A stretch of 64,000 nt of DNA from Bacillus wiedmannii (GTDB lineage: Bacteria; Bacillota; Bacilli; Bacillales; Bacillaceae_G): positions 1-64,000 of the forward strand of contig NZ_LOBC01000014.1 in assembly GCF_001583695.1 (NCBI RefSeq), in the 5' to 3' direction. The stretch's first letter is position 1. The number at the start of each line of letters is the position of its first letter. Below are positions 47,192 through 56,222 of this stretch, in pieces. The notes under the pieces are model-generated. The model searched no databases. It saw nothing but the letters and a program-made list of their open reading frames with translations, and was not told the origin of the DNA. Both the position numbers and the translations under genes were made by a program.

Positions 47192-47226
47192 AAAAAGAGT
47201 CCGGATTTTATCCGAACTCTTTTTTA
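47191..47226. terminator. Bidirectional terminator yjzD / clpB
   Basis: AAAAAAGAGTCCGGAT pairs with ATCCGAACTCTTTTTT (one mismatch). Confidence 0.88.
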
Positions 47227-47228
47227 TT

Positions 47229-49829
47229 TTACTTTACATGAACGACTAATTCGTTATTTTCTACATCAACAACTACGTGACTGTTATCAGTAATTGTTCC
47301 TGCAATTAATTCTCTCGCTAATTTCGTCTCAACTTGACGCTGTACATATCGTTTTAATGGACGAGCTCCGTACATCGGATCAAAGCCAGCTTCTACAACA
47401 AATTCTCTCGCTGCGTCTGTTAATTCTACTGTAATATGACGGTCAGCTAAACGCCCTTGTAATTCTTTTACAATTTTATCAACAATACCTTTAATTTCAT
47501 TCGTTGTAAGAGGTTTGAATAAAATAATTTCATCGACACGGTTTAAAAACTCTGGTCGGAAATGTCCTCTTAATTGCCCCATTACAAGTTCTCTTGATTC
47601 CTCTTTAATTGAGCCATCTGCTTCTAATCCATCTAACAAATGAGCAGATCCAATATTTGAAGTCATAATAATAACCGTGTTTTTAAAGTCTACTGTACGT
47701 CCTTGAGAATCTGTAATGCGTCCATCATCTAACATTTGTAATAAAATGTTGAATACTTCTGGATGTGCTTTTTCGATTTCGTCTAACAAAATAACTGAAT
47801 ACGGTTTACGTCTTACCGCTTCTGTTAATTGACCGCCCTCTTCATACCCAACATATCCAGGAGGCGCACCAATTAAGCGTGACACAGCGTGTTTCTCCAT
47901 ATACTCAGACATGTCGATACGAATCATTTGCTCTTCACTATCGAATAAAGACTGTGCTAACGTTTTTGCAAGTTCTGTTTTACCAACACCTGTCGGTCCT
48001 AAAAAGATGAAGGAACCAATTGGACGGTTCGGGTCTTTAATACCAGCGCGTGCACGAAGAACTGCGTCTGATACTAAGCTTACCGCTTCCTCTTGTCCGA
48101 TGACACGCTCTGATAAAATTTGCTCTAAGCGTAGTAATTTCTCGCGTTCACCTTCAACGAGTTTTGCGACAGGAATACCAGTCCAGCGTGAAACAATATC
48201 AGCAATCTCTTCTTCACTTACTTCCTCACGTAATAAGCGATTCTCTTGTTTATTATGTGCACCCATTTCTTCCGCTTCTTTTAACTCTTTTTCGATAGCT
48301 GGAATTTTCCCGTGACGAAGTTCAGCTGCTTTATTTAAATCGTAATTTCCTTCTGCTTCTTCTAACTCACGGCGCAAGCGCTCTAAATGTTCACGTAAGT
48401 CACGCACTTTATGAATGTCTTCTTTTTCTTTCTCCCATTTCGCTCTCATACCACTTGCAACTTCTTTTAAATCCGATAATTCACGTTGCAACGTTTTCAG
48501 GCGTTCTTGGCTACCAAAGTCCTTCTCTTTTCCAAGAGCCGCTTCTTCAATTTCCAGCTGCATAATGCGGCGCGTTACTTCATCTAATTCTGTCGGCATA
48601 GAATCAATCTCTGTTCGAATCGTTGCGCACGCTTCGTCAACAAGATCAATCGCTTTATCTGGTAAGAAACGATCCGAAATATATCGATCTGATAAAACGG
48701 ATGCTGCTACAATCGCGCGGTCATGAATATTTACACCATGATAAATTTCAAAGCGCTCTTTTAAACCACGTAAAATGGAAATTGTATCTTCAACAGTTGG
48801 TTCTTCTGCTAATACTTGTTGGAAACGTCTTTCTAGCGCTGGATCTTTCTCAATATATTTACGATACTCATCTAACGTTGTCGCCCCGATACAATGCAGT
48901 TCACCACGCGCAAGCATCGGTTTTAACATATTTCCTGCGTCCATCGCACCTTCTGTTTTACCAGCGCCGACGATTGTGTGAAGTTCATCAATGAATAATA
49001 AAATGCGACCTTCACTCTTTTTAATTTCATTTAATACAGCTTGCAGACGCTCTTCAAACTCACCACGGAATTTCGCTCCAGCTACAAGCGCACTCATATC
49101 TAATGCGAAGATTGTTCTATCTTTTAATCCTTCTGGTACATCCTTCTTCACAATACGCTGTGCTAATCCTTCAACGATTGCTGTTTTACCAACACCGGGT
49201 TCACCAATTAAAACCGGGTTGTTTTTCGTTTTACGTGAAAGAATGCGGATTACACGTCGAATTTCACTATCGCGACCGATAACAGGATCAATTTTCCCTG
49301 CTCTCACTTCCGCCACTAAATCACGACCATATTTTTCTAACGCTTCATAAGTTGCTTCTGGATTTTGACTAGTCACTCTTTGATTCCCCCGAACTGTCAT
49401 TAAAGACTGTAATAAGTTATCTTTTGTAATGTGAAATCTTGTAAGTAATTGATTTATATCGCCTTTTTCTTCTGAAAAAGCAAGCAATACATGTTCAACT
49501 GAAATGTAGTCATCTTGCAATTTCTCTGCTTCTTTTCCTGCTCTTACAAGTAGTTGTTGCAGAGCACCTGTTATATATAATTTTCCTACTTCTGCACCGC
49601 TTCCCGTTACAGAAGGTTTTTTCTTAATTAAACTTTCGACGCCTTGCTTTAACGCTTCTATATCGACATTCATTTTTTGAAAAATACGCACTGCTAACCC
49701 ATCTTGCTCTTCTAATAATGTAAACAAGAGATGAACAGTATCTACTTCTTGATGATGATGAGATACCGCTAAAGATTGGGCACTCATAATCGCCTCTTGC
49801 GTTTTTGTTGTCATTTGATTTAAGTCCAT
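47229..49829 (-). CDS. clpB: ATP-dependent disaggregase ClpB
   Basis: An 866-residue Hsp100 chaperone that rescues aggregated proteins with DnaK. An N-terminal repeat domain is followed by AAA-1 (Walker A GEPGVGKT), a long coiled-coil middle domain (residues about 405-525, which separates ClpB from ClpC), and AAA-2 (Walker A GPTGVGKT). There is no ClpP-binding IGF-type loop. The ORF extends to 49886, but GGAGGA spaced 8 nt from the ATG at 49829 is the start. A CtsR operator and sigma-A promoter precede it. Confidence 0.97.
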   Translation of the reverse strand: MDLNQMTTKTQEAIMSAQSLAVSHHHQEVDTVHLLFTLLEEQDGLAVRIFQKMNVDIEALKQGVESLIKKKPSVTGSGAEVGKLYITGALQQLLVRAGKEAEKLQDDYISVEHVLLAFSEEKGDINQLLTRFHITKDNLLQSLMTVRGNQRVTSQNPEATYEALEKYGRDLVAEVRAGKIDPVIGRDSEIRRVIRILSRKTKNNPVLIGEPGVGKTAIVEGLAQRIVKKDVPEGLKDRTIFALDMSALVAGAKFRGEFEERLQAVLNEIKKSEGRILLFIDELHTIVGAGKTEGAMDAGNMLKPMLARGELHCIGATTLDEYRKYIEKDPALERRFQQVLAEEPTVEDTISILRGLKERFEIYHGVNIHDRAIVAASVLSDRYISDRFLPDKAIDLVDEACATIRTEIDSMPTELDEVTRRIMQLEIEEAALGKEKDFGSQERLKTLQRELSDLKEVASGMRAKWEKEKEDIHKVRDLREHLERLRRELEEAEGNYDLNKAAELRHGKIPAIEKELKEAEEMGAHNKQENRLLREEVSEEEIADIVSRWTGIPVAKLVEGEREKLLRLEQILSERVIGQEEAVSLVSDAVLRARAGIKDPNRPIGSFIFLGPTGVGKTELAKTLAQSLFDSEEQMIRIDMSEYMEKHAVSRLIGAPPGYVGYEEGGQLTEAVRRKPYSVILLDEIEKAHPEVFNILLQMLDDGRITDSQGRTVDFKNTVIIMTSNIGSAHLLDGLEADGSIKEESRELVMGQLRGHFRPEFLNRVDEIILFKPLTTNEIKGIVDKIVKELQGRLADRHITVELTDAAREFVVEAGFDPMYGARPLKRYVQRQVETKLARELIAGTITDNSHVVVDVENNELVVHVK

Positions 49830-49848
49830 CTTTACAGTCCTCCAAATG

Positions 49849-49866
49849 TTTGACTTTCTTTGACCT
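49849..49866 (-). promoter_or_regulatory. CtsR operator of clpB
   Basis: On the minus strand AGGTCAAAGAAAGTCAAA is the CtsR direct heptad repeat (GGTCAAA-nAn-AGTCAAA). It lies between the -10 and the ribosome binding site. Confidence 0.93.
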
Positions 49867-49874
49867 TTGATTTG

Positions 49875-49903
49875 ATTATACGCCAACTGACTTTTTTATA
49901 CAA
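49875..49903 (-). promoter_or_regulatory. Sigma-A promoter of clpB
   Basis: Minus-strand TTGTAT and TATAAT are spaced 17 bp; the CtsR site starts 8 bp after the -10. Confidence 0.85.
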
Positions 49904-49995
49904 TAATTTTGCTTATGTATTTTCAAACTTATTATTGGAAAAAGAAAAAGGGAACATTCATTATACAACTGAAAAATATACGCAATGCATAACGA

Positions 49996-50024
49996 CAAAA
50001 AAGCCGCAATAATGATTGCGGCTC
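49996..50024 (-). terminator. yjzC terminator
   Basis: AGCCGCAAT / ATTGCGGCT with a 3-nt loop and TTTTTTG on the minus strand. Confidence 0.8.
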
Positions 50025-50027
50025 CTG

Positions 50028-50207
50028 TTACGGTTTTCTTTTATATGTCCACTGACGGTTATGATTCGCGTTATCTGGAAACTTTTCACCCGCAGTTAAT
50101 TTCACCATTTGCGGATCTTTTACCATACTTCCTGTTTCACCAATTTCTACGTAAATGCCATCGTTTGGCGCTTTTTGTCCAGAACGAAACCTGCGATTTT
50201 GTCCCAT
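50028..50207 (-). CDS. yjzC: YjzC family protein
   Basis: A 59-residue protein (MGQNRRFRSGQKAPNDGIYV, EIGETGSMVKDPQMVKLTAG, EKFPDNANHNRQWTYKRKP), nearly the same as B. subtilis YjzC. It is polar and small, with no known function. The ORF extends to 50330, but AAGGAG before ATG 50207 and the family length set the start. Confidence 0.88.
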   Translation of the reverse strand: MGQNRRFRSGQKAPNDGIYVEIGETGSMVKDPQMVKLTAGEKFPDNANHNRQWTYKRKP

Positions 50208-50699
50208 TTCCATTCTCCTTCCATGACGTCTTTGCCTCATTAGTATATCCATTTTAAAAGAAAGCTTTTCTGTCATGTTTAGGAAACAAGTACTACATTT
50301 CGTTCTTGTACATATACATGAATGATACAAGCTTAGGAAGGGATTTCTTTCCTATTTGTAGAAAAAAAAGAAACCAACCTACTATAGGCCAGCTTCAAAG
50401 GAGAGTCAAACATATACGAGAAGATTACATGTTCATTATAAGCCTCATCACACGAGCAATGTAACCCTTTTCACAATTTGTACATAATGAAAGAAACATT
50501 GTTTGAACTTTCTAAAAAGATGTTGACTTTTCTTAATTTCCAGCGAGAAATAGTAGACACCACAGCACTTTGCGACGTAAGATGGATATATAGTGAACTT
50601 TCCATCTTTGGTGTTCTCACCCAGTTTAACCTCTTATTTCTGCATATTAAAAACGGAAATATAGATAGAAACAAAAAAATTATTATAAGAGGTGAAATT
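50208..50699. other. Intergenic region between yjzC and the HAD phosphatase gene
   Basis: A 492-bp divergent region. The in-frame extension of the phosphatase ORF through it is not conserved-looking and lacks a start signal. It carries a nested hairpin candidate at 50557-50614 and no other feature I can support. Confidence 0.5.
50557..50614 (+). promoter_or_regulatory. Candidate structured leader element
   Basis: Outer stem ACACCA / TGGTGT and inner stem AAGATGGA / TCCATCTT stack directly on the 3' side, with a 16-nt bulge on the 5' side and a 14-nt loop. It lies about 85 nt upstream of the phosphatase ATG. It is not a known class that I recognise. Confidence 0.35.
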
Positions 50700-51509
50700 A
50701 TGAATAAACAGCATTTAATCGCATTAGACTTAGACGGCACTTTATTAACAGACAACAAAATAATTTCCACTCGAACAAAACATACAATTGCAAAAGCAAA
50801 GGAACAAGGACATATTGTCGTTATTTCAACAGGACGTCCATTCCGTGCTAGTTTTGATTACTATAAAGAACTTGGTCTTAACACACCAATCGTAAACTTT
50901 AATGGCGCTTACGTACATCATCCTCTTGATTCAAAGTGGGGAACACATCACTCTCCTCTTGAGCTAGCAACAGCCCAAGAAATTGTCCGAGCTTGCTTTG
51001 ATTTTGGTGTGAAAAATATATACGCTGAAGTAATGGACGATGTGTATGTTCGTGAAATTGATGAAGATAAAAAACATATTTTCGAATTCGGTTCTCCAAA
51101 TATTTTTACAGGAGACTTATTAAATATTTTAAACGATCATCCAACCTGCTTATTAATTGACGCACATGACGAGCATTCCAGTGCAATTCGTCAACATTTA
51201 ACTGATATGCATGCTGAAGTAATCGACCATAGAAAATGGGGCGCACCTTGGCCGATTATTGAAATCGTAAAAAACGGGTTAAATAAAGCTGTCGGATTAC
51301 AAAAAATTTCTAGCCATTACAACATTCCACAAGAGCGAATTATCGCTTTCGGTGATGAAGATAACGACTTTGAAATGATTGAATTTGCTGGTCATGGCAT
51401 CGCAATGGGTAATGCAATTCCTGAATTAAAATCACTCGCAAATCATACGACATTAACGAATGAAGAAGATGGTATTGCGCTATATTTAGAAGAGGTTCTT
51501 GGATTATAA
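50700..51509 (+). CDS. Cof-type HAD-IIB phosphatase (YitU-like)
   Basis: A 269-residue haloacid-dehalogenase phosphatase. Motif I is ALDLDGTLLTD with nucleophile Asp10 and Asp12; VVISTGRPF is motif II; motif IV is IAFGDEDNDFEMIEFA. The C2B cap is between. Order relative to DUF3813 and yitT matches B. subtilis yitU, whose product can remove phosphate from a riboflavin precursor. Substrate here is inferred only. RBS AAGAGGTG fixes the ATG at 50700. Confidence 0.88.
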   Translation: MNKQHLIALDLDGTLLTDNKIISTRTKHTIAKAKEQGHIVVISTGRPFRASFDYYKELGLNTPIVNFNGAYVHHPLDSKWGTHHSPLELATAQEIVRACFDFGVKNIYAEVMDDVYVREIDEDKKHIFEFGSPNIFTGDLLNILNDHPTCLLIDAHDEHSSAIRQHLTDMHAEVIDHRKWGAPWPIIEIVKNGLNKAVGLQKISSHYNIPQERIIAFGDEDNDFEMIEFAGHGIAMGNAIPELKSLANHTTLTNEEDGIALYLEEVLGL

Positions 51510-51613
51510 TCTAAAAATTCCCTGCTTATAGTTTCTCGCCAAACGCTCATACTATTATTAGACGCCGGATTATCGCGTCGATTGTTTTCAGCTAAATAAA
51601 GGGGGTTTTTCGA

Positions 51614-51754
51614 ATGGGTAAAAAGAACAAATCAAAACGTTTTATCCAACAAGGAGCCGATGCTGTTATGAAGCATGATGCAAGATTCCCGTACAGAGGT
51701 ACATTAGCTGAGGCAGAAAAAGCGAGAAGTAACTCTTCTTTTGGAGGGGTTTAA
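51614..51754 (+). CDS. Small basic protein of 46 residues, unrecognised
   Basis: ATG at 51614 opens MGKKNKSKRFIQQGADAVMK, then HDARFPYRGTLAEAEKARSN and SSFGGV, ending in TAA 51752-51754. The ribosome binding site is weak (AAAGGGGG about 11 nt upstream). Its stop is immediately followed by the ATG of the next gene, whose RBS (GGAGGGG) lies within its last codons, so the two are coupled. It is small, basic and soluble, like small spore or DNA-associated proteins, but I cannot assign a family. Confidence 0.75.
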   Translation: MGKKNKSKRFIQQGADAVMKHDARFPYRGTLAEAEKARSNSSFGGV

Positions 51755-51952
51755 ATGGGGAACTTACTATTCCAACAAGCTAGAGATGCCGTTGCAAATG
51801 CCGTATCTTGTTCAAGCGGTACTGAGCAACAAGATCTCGTATATAGGGCAAAAAACGCTTTGCACTCTGCTTATGCAAACTCTTCAACAGCTGAAAAAGT
51901 TCAGCTACGTGAAATGCAGGAGCAGTTGCAAAATATTACAAATTTACATTAA
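51755..51952 (+). CDS. DUF3813-like small protein
   Basis: A 65-residue protein (MGNLLFQQARDAVANAVSCS, then EQQDLVYRAKNALHSAYANS) predicted all-helical, matching DUF3813 proteins found near yitU/yitT in Bacillus. It starts directly after the stop of the upstream 46-residue gene. Function unknown. Confidence 0.78.
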   Translation: MGNLLFQQARDAVANAVSCSSGTEQQDLVYRAKNALHSAYANSSTAEKVQLREMQEQLQNITNLH

Positions 51953-51982
51953 AAAAGAGGACCAGCTTTGGTCCTCTTTAAT
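51953..51982. terminator. Bidirectional terminator
   Basis: AAAGAGGACCA / TGGTCCTCTTT with a 4-nt loop, flanked by A- and T-runs. Confidence 0.88.
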
Positions 51983-52835
51983 CTTTTCGAAACAAGCCAA
52001 ACACCCCAACCGTCTGTAATACGTTTGTAAATGCACCTGGGTCCACTTGCCTAATAACCCTTTCTAATTCATATAACTCATAACGCGTAATAACAATCAT
52101 TAACATTTCCTTATTTTCATTTGTATAAGCGCCTGTTGCTGGTATAGTTGTAATCCCCCTCACTAAGCGAGACTGAATCGCCTTTCGTACATCTGCCCCA
52201 TTCTTCGTAACGATCAGTGCTGTAATCTTCACATGACGCGTATGAATCGCATCGATAATTCTTGTTGACACATACAAAGTCACCAAAGTATATAATGCTT
52301 TTTCCCATCCATACACATAGCCAGCGGCGATAATGATCAGTGCATTAAAGAAGAAAAAATACGTACCGACAGGCTTATCTTTAATCTTTGATAAAATCAT
52401 GGCGATAATATCTAAACCACCTGTAGAAGCCCCCCACTTCAACGCAATCCCTACCCCAATCGCTGAAATAATCCCACCAAAAATCGCATTTAATATAATA
52501 TCGTTCGAAACCGCTCTAACCGGGATGATTTCTAGAAACAAAGTCATAAATATGACGCAAAGAAAACTAAAGAAAGTAAAGGCCTTTCCAACCTTTTTCC
52601 ACGCTAAAATAACGACGGGAATATTAAACAAACTAAACAATACCCCCGTTGATATGTGAATAGATAAAAAGTCCCCTAATATTTGTGATAACAATTGAGA
52701 CAATCCAGCAAAGCCACTCGCGTACACTTTCGCTGGCGTTAAAAATAAATTCATTCCAATCGCGTTTAACAAACCTGCGACAATTACAACGATTAACTTC
52801 TTTATAAGTTCGGTATAATTCAACTTCAAATCCAT
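51978..52835 (-). CDS. yitT: YitT-family membrane protein (DUF161/DUF2179)
   Basis: A 285-residue protein with five to six transmembrane helices (LIVVIVAGLLNAIGMNLFL; GVLFSLFNIPVVILAW; AIFGGIISAIGVGIALKWG) and a C-terminal DUF2179 cytosolic domain (GITTIPATGAYTNENKEMLM). It may be a small-molecule transporter or sensor. The ORF extends to 52961; AAAGGTGG 7 nt before ATG 52835 sets the start. Confidence 0.87.
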   Translation of the reverse strand: MDLKLNYTELIKKLIVVIVAGLLNAIGMNLFLTPAKVYASGFAGLSQLLSQILGDFLSIHISTGVLFSLFNIPVVILAWKKVGKAFTFFSFLCVIFMTLFLEIIPVRAVSNDIILNAIFGGIISAIGVGIALKWGASTGGLDIIAMILSKIKDKPVGTYFFFFNALIIIAAGYVYGWEKALYTLVTLYVSTRIIDAIHTRHVKITALIVTKNGADVRKAIQSRLVRGITTIPATGAYTNENKEMLMIVITRYELYELERVIRQVDPGAFTNVLQTVGVFGLFRKD

Positions 52836-52935
52836 TTCTAATCCACCTTTATTATTCATGAATGCACTGCTATACATAGTCTTTACGAAAAAGGAAATGA
52901 TAAACGTACAACGGTTAGAAATGGAGTTGATACAT

Positions 52936-53067
52936 ATGCCACATACGAGTGATAACGACAAAAAAGCACGCGATAATAATGCAAAGCGTACACAAAAAAA
53001 TGAGCAAGAACAAAAAAATATTCAGCAAGGTAAGCGTGCCTATTCTAAAAAGACTGATCACCTTTGA
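52936..53067 (+). CDS. Small hydrophilic protein, DUF3941-like
   Basis: A 43-residue protein (MPHTSDNDKKARDNNAKRTQ, then KNEQEQKNIQQGKRAYSKKT) of high charge, without hydrophobic core. It resembles DUF3941 proteins, always near yitT in Bacillus as far as I recall. GGAG spaced 9 nt from the ATG at 52936 supports this start instead of the upstream ORF start. It diverges from yitT. Confidence 0.65.
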   Translation: MPHTSDNDKKARDNNAKRTQKNEQEQKNIQQGKRAYSKKTDHL

Positions 53068-53074
53068 TCCCATC

Positions 53075-53106
53075 GTACATCAACAATATTGTTGATGTAC
53101 TTTTTT
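53075..53106 (+). terminator. Terminator with 26-bp palindrome
   Basis: GTACATCAACAAT / ATTGTTGATGTAC form a perfect palindrome followed by TTTTTT. Confidence 0.9.
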
Positions 53107-53196
53107 ACATTTTACAGGGAAAAAACATTAAAAATTCACTTCATGTTCACTTCTATATTCTACAATAGCGATAACATATTCGGATGAGGTGTTGGC

Positions 53197-54054
53197 ATGA
53201 GAGGGAAACACATTTTTATTATTACTGCACTAATAAGTATATTAATGCTAGCTGCTTGTGGACAAAAAAACAGCTCAGCTACAGTCGCTACAGCAACAGA
53301 CTCAACCATTACGAAGAGCGACTTCGAAAAACAGTTGAAAGATCGTTACGGAAAAGACATGCTATACGAAATGATGGCACAAGACGTTATCACGAAAAAA
53401 TATAAAGTATCTGACGATGATGTAGATAAAGAAGTACAAAAAGCGAAAAATCAATATGGAGATCAATTCACAGCAGTACTCGAAAACAATCGTTTAAAAG
53501 ATGAAGCTGATTTCAAAAATCAAATTAAGTTCAAACTTGCTATGAATGAAGCAATTAAGAAAAGTGTTACAGAAAAAGACGTGAAAGACCACTATAAACC
53601 AGAAATTAAAGCGAGTCATATTTTAGTAAGTGACGAAAATGAAGCGAAAGAAATAAAGAAAAAATTAGATGCTGGCGCTTCATTTGAAGAATTAGCAAAA
53701 CAAGAATCGCAAGATCTACTATCAAAAGATAAAGGTGGAGACCTCGGATACTTCAATTCAGGCAGAATGGCGCCTGAATTTGAAACAGCTGCCTACAAAC
53801 TAAAAGTCGGACAAATTAGCAATCCCGTTAAATCACCAAACGGCTATCACATTATTAAATTAACTGATAAAAAAGATTTAAAGCCTTATGATGAAGTGAA
53901 AGACTCTATTCGTAAAAACTTAGAAGCAGAACGTATTGCCGATCCTACATTCAGTCACAAGTTAATACAAAAGGAATTAAAAAAAGCAAATATTAAAATA
54001 AATGATAGTGACTTGGAAGATACGTTTACTCTTGCGCATGAGCAAGGGAATTAA
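53197..54054 (+). CDS. prsA: Foldase lipoprotein PrsA (peptidyl-prolyl isomerase)
   Basis: A 285-residue lipoprotein that helps secreted proteins fold outside the membrane. Signal peptide to lipobox LAAC with Cys21; parvulin PpiC domain around residues 133-225 (IKASHILVSDENEAKEI; GGDLGYFNSGRMAPEFETAA; GYHIIKLTD); charged flanking helices. The B. cereus group has several prsA paralogues; which one this is cannot be settled. RBS ATGAGGTG. Confidence 0.93.
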   Translation: MRGKHIFIITALISILMLAACGQKNSSATVATATDSTITKSDFEKQLKDRYGKDMLYEMMAQDVITKKYKVSDDDVDKEVQKAKNQYGDQFTAVLENNRLKDEADFKNQIKFKLAMNEAIKKSVTEKDVKDHYKPEIKASHILVSDENEAKEIKKKLDAGASFEELAKQESQDLLSKDKGGDLGYFNSGRMAPEFETAAYKLKVGQISNPVKSPNGYHIIKLTDKKDLKPYDEVKDSIRKNLEAERIADPTFSHKLIQKELKKANIKINDSDLEDTFTLAHEQGN

Positions 54055-54101
54055 AAAAGCACCGCCTTATTTTTACAGCAAAATAAGGCAGTGCTTTTTA
54101 T
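54052..54101. terminator. Bidirectional terminator prsA / cvfB
   Basis: AAAAAGCACCGCCTTATTTT pairs with AAAATAAGGCAGTGCTTTTT (one mismatch), loop 6 nt. Confidence 0.88.
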
Positions 54102-54106
54102 TTAAT

Positions 54107-54961
54107 TTACTTCTTAAAGTACGTCCAACCTTCTTCTTGATAAACCTTTTCTTCTTTCATCAACTTACCAAGCGCACGCTTAAACGCAGCTTTACTCATG
54201 TTGAAACGTTCTTTAATATCTTCTGGGTGGCTCTTATCCCAAAACGGCATTGCTCCGCCTCGTTCTTCCATATATGCATAAATTACAGTAGCATCATCTT
54301 CCATTCCTTCTTCTTTACGAGGAAGAAGTGAAATGTTAATTGTACCGTCATCTTTCACATCAATAATACGGCCCGTTACACGTTCACCGATGCGGACTTG
54401 TTCTTTTCTTTCAGTATGGTGTAAGAAAGCACGGAAATGCTCATCAGTTAGTATGAATGAACCAACTTGAAGTGAACGATACACACGTCCATTTACGTTT
54501 TTATTACGCATAGATGGCGTCGCATCTACGATAATTTCTTGCATATCACTGTCTCTTGCCGGAAGAGCGATAAGGCGATCACGATTCGTTAATTTTAACG
54601 TACAATATAATTCGTCTCCAACCTCTGGCCATACTGGCATATAAATCGGGAACTCATCAGCTGGGATTAGTATATCTTTTGATACACCAATATTAACAAA
54701 CACACCTAAACTAGGAATAACTTCTACAACCTTTACCCAGTTCCAATCAAAAGTTGTAATAAGCGGCTCCTTCATTGTTGCTGAAATACGATTTTGGTGA
54801 TCAAGGTATAAGAATACATCAATCGTATCGCCTTCTGCAATTTCTCCAACTAATTCGTTTTTATGTAAGAAGATTTCTTCTTCTTCATTCCCAACCATAT
54901 AGCCGATTTCCGTTTCGCGTAAAACAGTTACCTGTTCAATCGATCCTAATTGTAAATACAT
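54107..54961 (-). CDS. CvfB-family S1 RNA-binding protein (YitL)
   Basis: A 284-residue protein with three S1-like OB domains followed by a winged-helix C-terminus (EDIKERFNMSKAAFKRALGKLM ... GWTYFKK). VVEVIPSLGVFVNIGVSKDI and VTGRIIDVKDDGTINISLLPR are S1 signatures. The Staphylococcus member CvfB affects virulence gene expression; YitL in B. subtilis is its counterpart. It is convergent with prsA. Confidence 0.88.
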   Translation of the reverse strand: MYLQLGSIEQVTVLRETEIGYMVGNEEEEIFLHKNELVGEIAEGDTIDVFLYLDHQNRISATMKEPLITTFDWNWVKVVEVIPSLGVFVNIGVSKDILIPADEFPIYMPVWPEVGDELYCTLKLTNRDRLIALPARDSDMQEIIVDATPSMRNKNVNGRVYRSLQVGSFILTDEHFRAFLHHTERKEQVRIGERVTGRIIDVKDDGTINISLLPRKEEGMEDDATVIYAYMEERGGAMPFWDKSHPEDIKERFNMSKAAFKRALGKLMKEEKVYQEEGWTYFKK

Positions 54962-55055
54962 ATTTTTTAATTCCCTTCTATATATATAAAATTAACTTTT
55001 TTATATTTTTTATCATTCCAAACAAAAGTTAATTATAACACGATTTTTCCTTTAT

Positions 55056-55084
55056 TTGTCCAACTGCCCAAAATTCACTATAAT
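55056..55084 (+). promoter_or_regulatory. Sigma-A promoter of yajQ
   Basis: TTGTCC and TATAAT are separated by 17 bp; the leader would be about 110 nt. Confidence 0.7.
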
Positions 55085-55200
55085 AAAATGAGGTTACATA
55101 AATATAAGTATGAAAACACTTAAGTCTAGGCTCGTTTTCAGCTATACTTTAGTATGTACAGTACATAAAAAGATTAGAAATTTATTTGGAGGTGCTAACT

Positions 55201-55692
55201 ATGGCAAAAGATAGTTCTTTTGACATCGTTTCGAAAGTAGAATTACCTGAAGTAACAAACGCAATTAACATCGCATTAAAAGAAATCCAAAACCGATATG
55301 ACTTTAAAGGAAGTAAAAGTGATATTAAATTAGAAAAAGAAGTACTTGTTTTAACTTCTGATGATGAGTTCAAATTAGACCAAGTAAAAGACGTTCTAAT
55401 TTCTAAACTTGTAAAACGTAACGTTCCAATTAAAAACTTGGATTACGGAAAAGTTGAAGCTGCGACTGGTAACACCGTTCGCCAACGCGCAACACTTCAA
55501 CAAGGTATCGATAAAGATAACGCGAAAAAAATTAACAACATCATTAAAGAAATGAAATTAAAAGTAAAAACACAAGTACAAGATGACCAAGTACGTGTTA
55601 CAGCGAAAAGCCGTGATGACTTACAAGCAGTTATCGCAGCAGTTCGCAGTGCTGACTTACCGATTGACGTACAATTTATTAACTACCGCTAA
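55201..55692 (+). CDS. yajQ: YajQ-family nucleotide-binding protein (YitK)
   Basis: A 163-residue protein of the YajQ family with two ferredoxin-like halves ([59 protein letters not shown]). Some members bind cyclic di-GMP. The ORF extends to 55186; GGAGGTG before ATG 55201 fixes the start. Confidence 0.94.
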   Translation: MAKDSSFDIVSKVELPEVTNAINIALKEIQNRYDFKGSKSDIKLEKEVLVLTSDDEFKLDQVKDVLISKLVKRNVPIKNLDYGKVEAATGNTVRQRATLQQGIDKDNAKKINNIIKEMKLKVKTQVQDDQVRVTAKSRDDLQAVIAAVRSADLPIDVQFINYR

Positions 55693-55733
55693 AAAGAAAA
55701 ACATCCTCTGTGCAGAGGGTGTTTTTCTTTTTA
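55691..55733 (+). terminator. yajQ terminator
   Basis: AAAAAGAAAAACATCCTCTG pairs with CAGAGGGTGTTTTTCTTTTT; loop of 2 nt or more. Confidence 0.85.
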
Positions 55734-55857
55734 GCTTGTAGAGAAAATATTACAAAGTCTAAGCTTACGAGCAATCAGATTTTTAGAATGGGTATTTAAT
55801 TATTATGCATAAACGAAGAAGATCCTTTTAATAATCGGCACAAAAAACCTCCCCCCA

Positions 55858-55922
55858 CTCAAATGTAACAATTTATGAGTATAAGAATATTTTCCACCCT
55901 TTCATGTAATGTAAAATTAGTA
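55858..55922 (+). repeat. Direct repeat element A upstream of the small lipoprotein
   Basis: It begins CTCAAATGTAACAATT and its core is AGAATATTTTCCACCCTTT, then ATGTAATGTAAAATTAGTA. It aligns with element B (57119-57188) at about 55 of 65 bases, with one ATGTA inserted in B. TAAAAT near its end could be a -10. Confidence 0.8.
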
Positions 55923-55975
55923 AGGAATTTATTTTTCGAAAAAATGTTAATTAAACAAGAGTTAGAAGTGGTTAT

Positions 55976-56143
55976 TTGAAGAAATTAATACTATGTTTTT
56001 TATTAACTACATTCTGTCTATATATTGCAGGGTGTTCTAATAATATAACTACACCCGGGGATACACCTAAAACTTCAACACCTGCGAAGTGTAAATACAT
56101 CAACAAAGCTTGGTATAAGAAACCTATAAAATGTAATAATTGA
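55976..56143 (+). CDS. Small lipoprotein or secreted peptide precursor of 55 residues
   Basis: TTG at 55976 opens MKKLILCFLLTTFCLYIAGC, a signal peptide ending in a lipobox-like YIAG-Cys20; the rest is short and polar (SNNITTPGDTPKTSTPAKCK, then YINKAWYKKPIKCNN) with two more Cys. It ends at TGA 56141-56143. The ribosome binding site (AGAAGTGG) is weak and no ATG is in frame, which explains why it is easily missed. It is convergent with a PlcR-like regulator, 79 bp away, and preceded by element A. I do not recognise a family. It could be a peptide signal precursor or a plain lipoprotein. Confidence 0.65.
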   Translation: MKKLILCFLLTTFCLYIAGCSNNITTPGDTPKTSTPAKCKYINKAWYKKPIKCNN

Positions 56144-56156
56144 TGATATAAGTTAT

Positions 56157-56187
56157 AAAAAAAGACACCATAAGGTGCCTTTTTTTA
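56157..56187. terminator. Bidirectional terminator
   Basis: AAAAAAAGACACC pairs with GGTGCCTTTTTTT, loop 4 nt, between the lipoprotein and the regulator. Confidence 0.85.
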
Positions 56188-56222
56188 TAGAAATTAATAA
56201 GATATTCATCAGAAATTATGAG

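Noticed and set aside
50478-50699. N-terminal extension of the HAD phosphatase by 74 residues
   Set aside because: HAD proteins begin shortly before the DxDGT motif; a good ribosome binding site sits before the ATG at 50700.
53075-53100. 26-bp perfect palindrome as an operator
   Set aside because: It is followed by TTTTTT right after a gene, which makes it an intrinsic terminator.
55801-55850. PlcR box suggested by TATGCATA near 55803
   Set aside because: It lacks the TATGnAwwwwTnCATA spacing; an 8-bp palindrome is too short to call.
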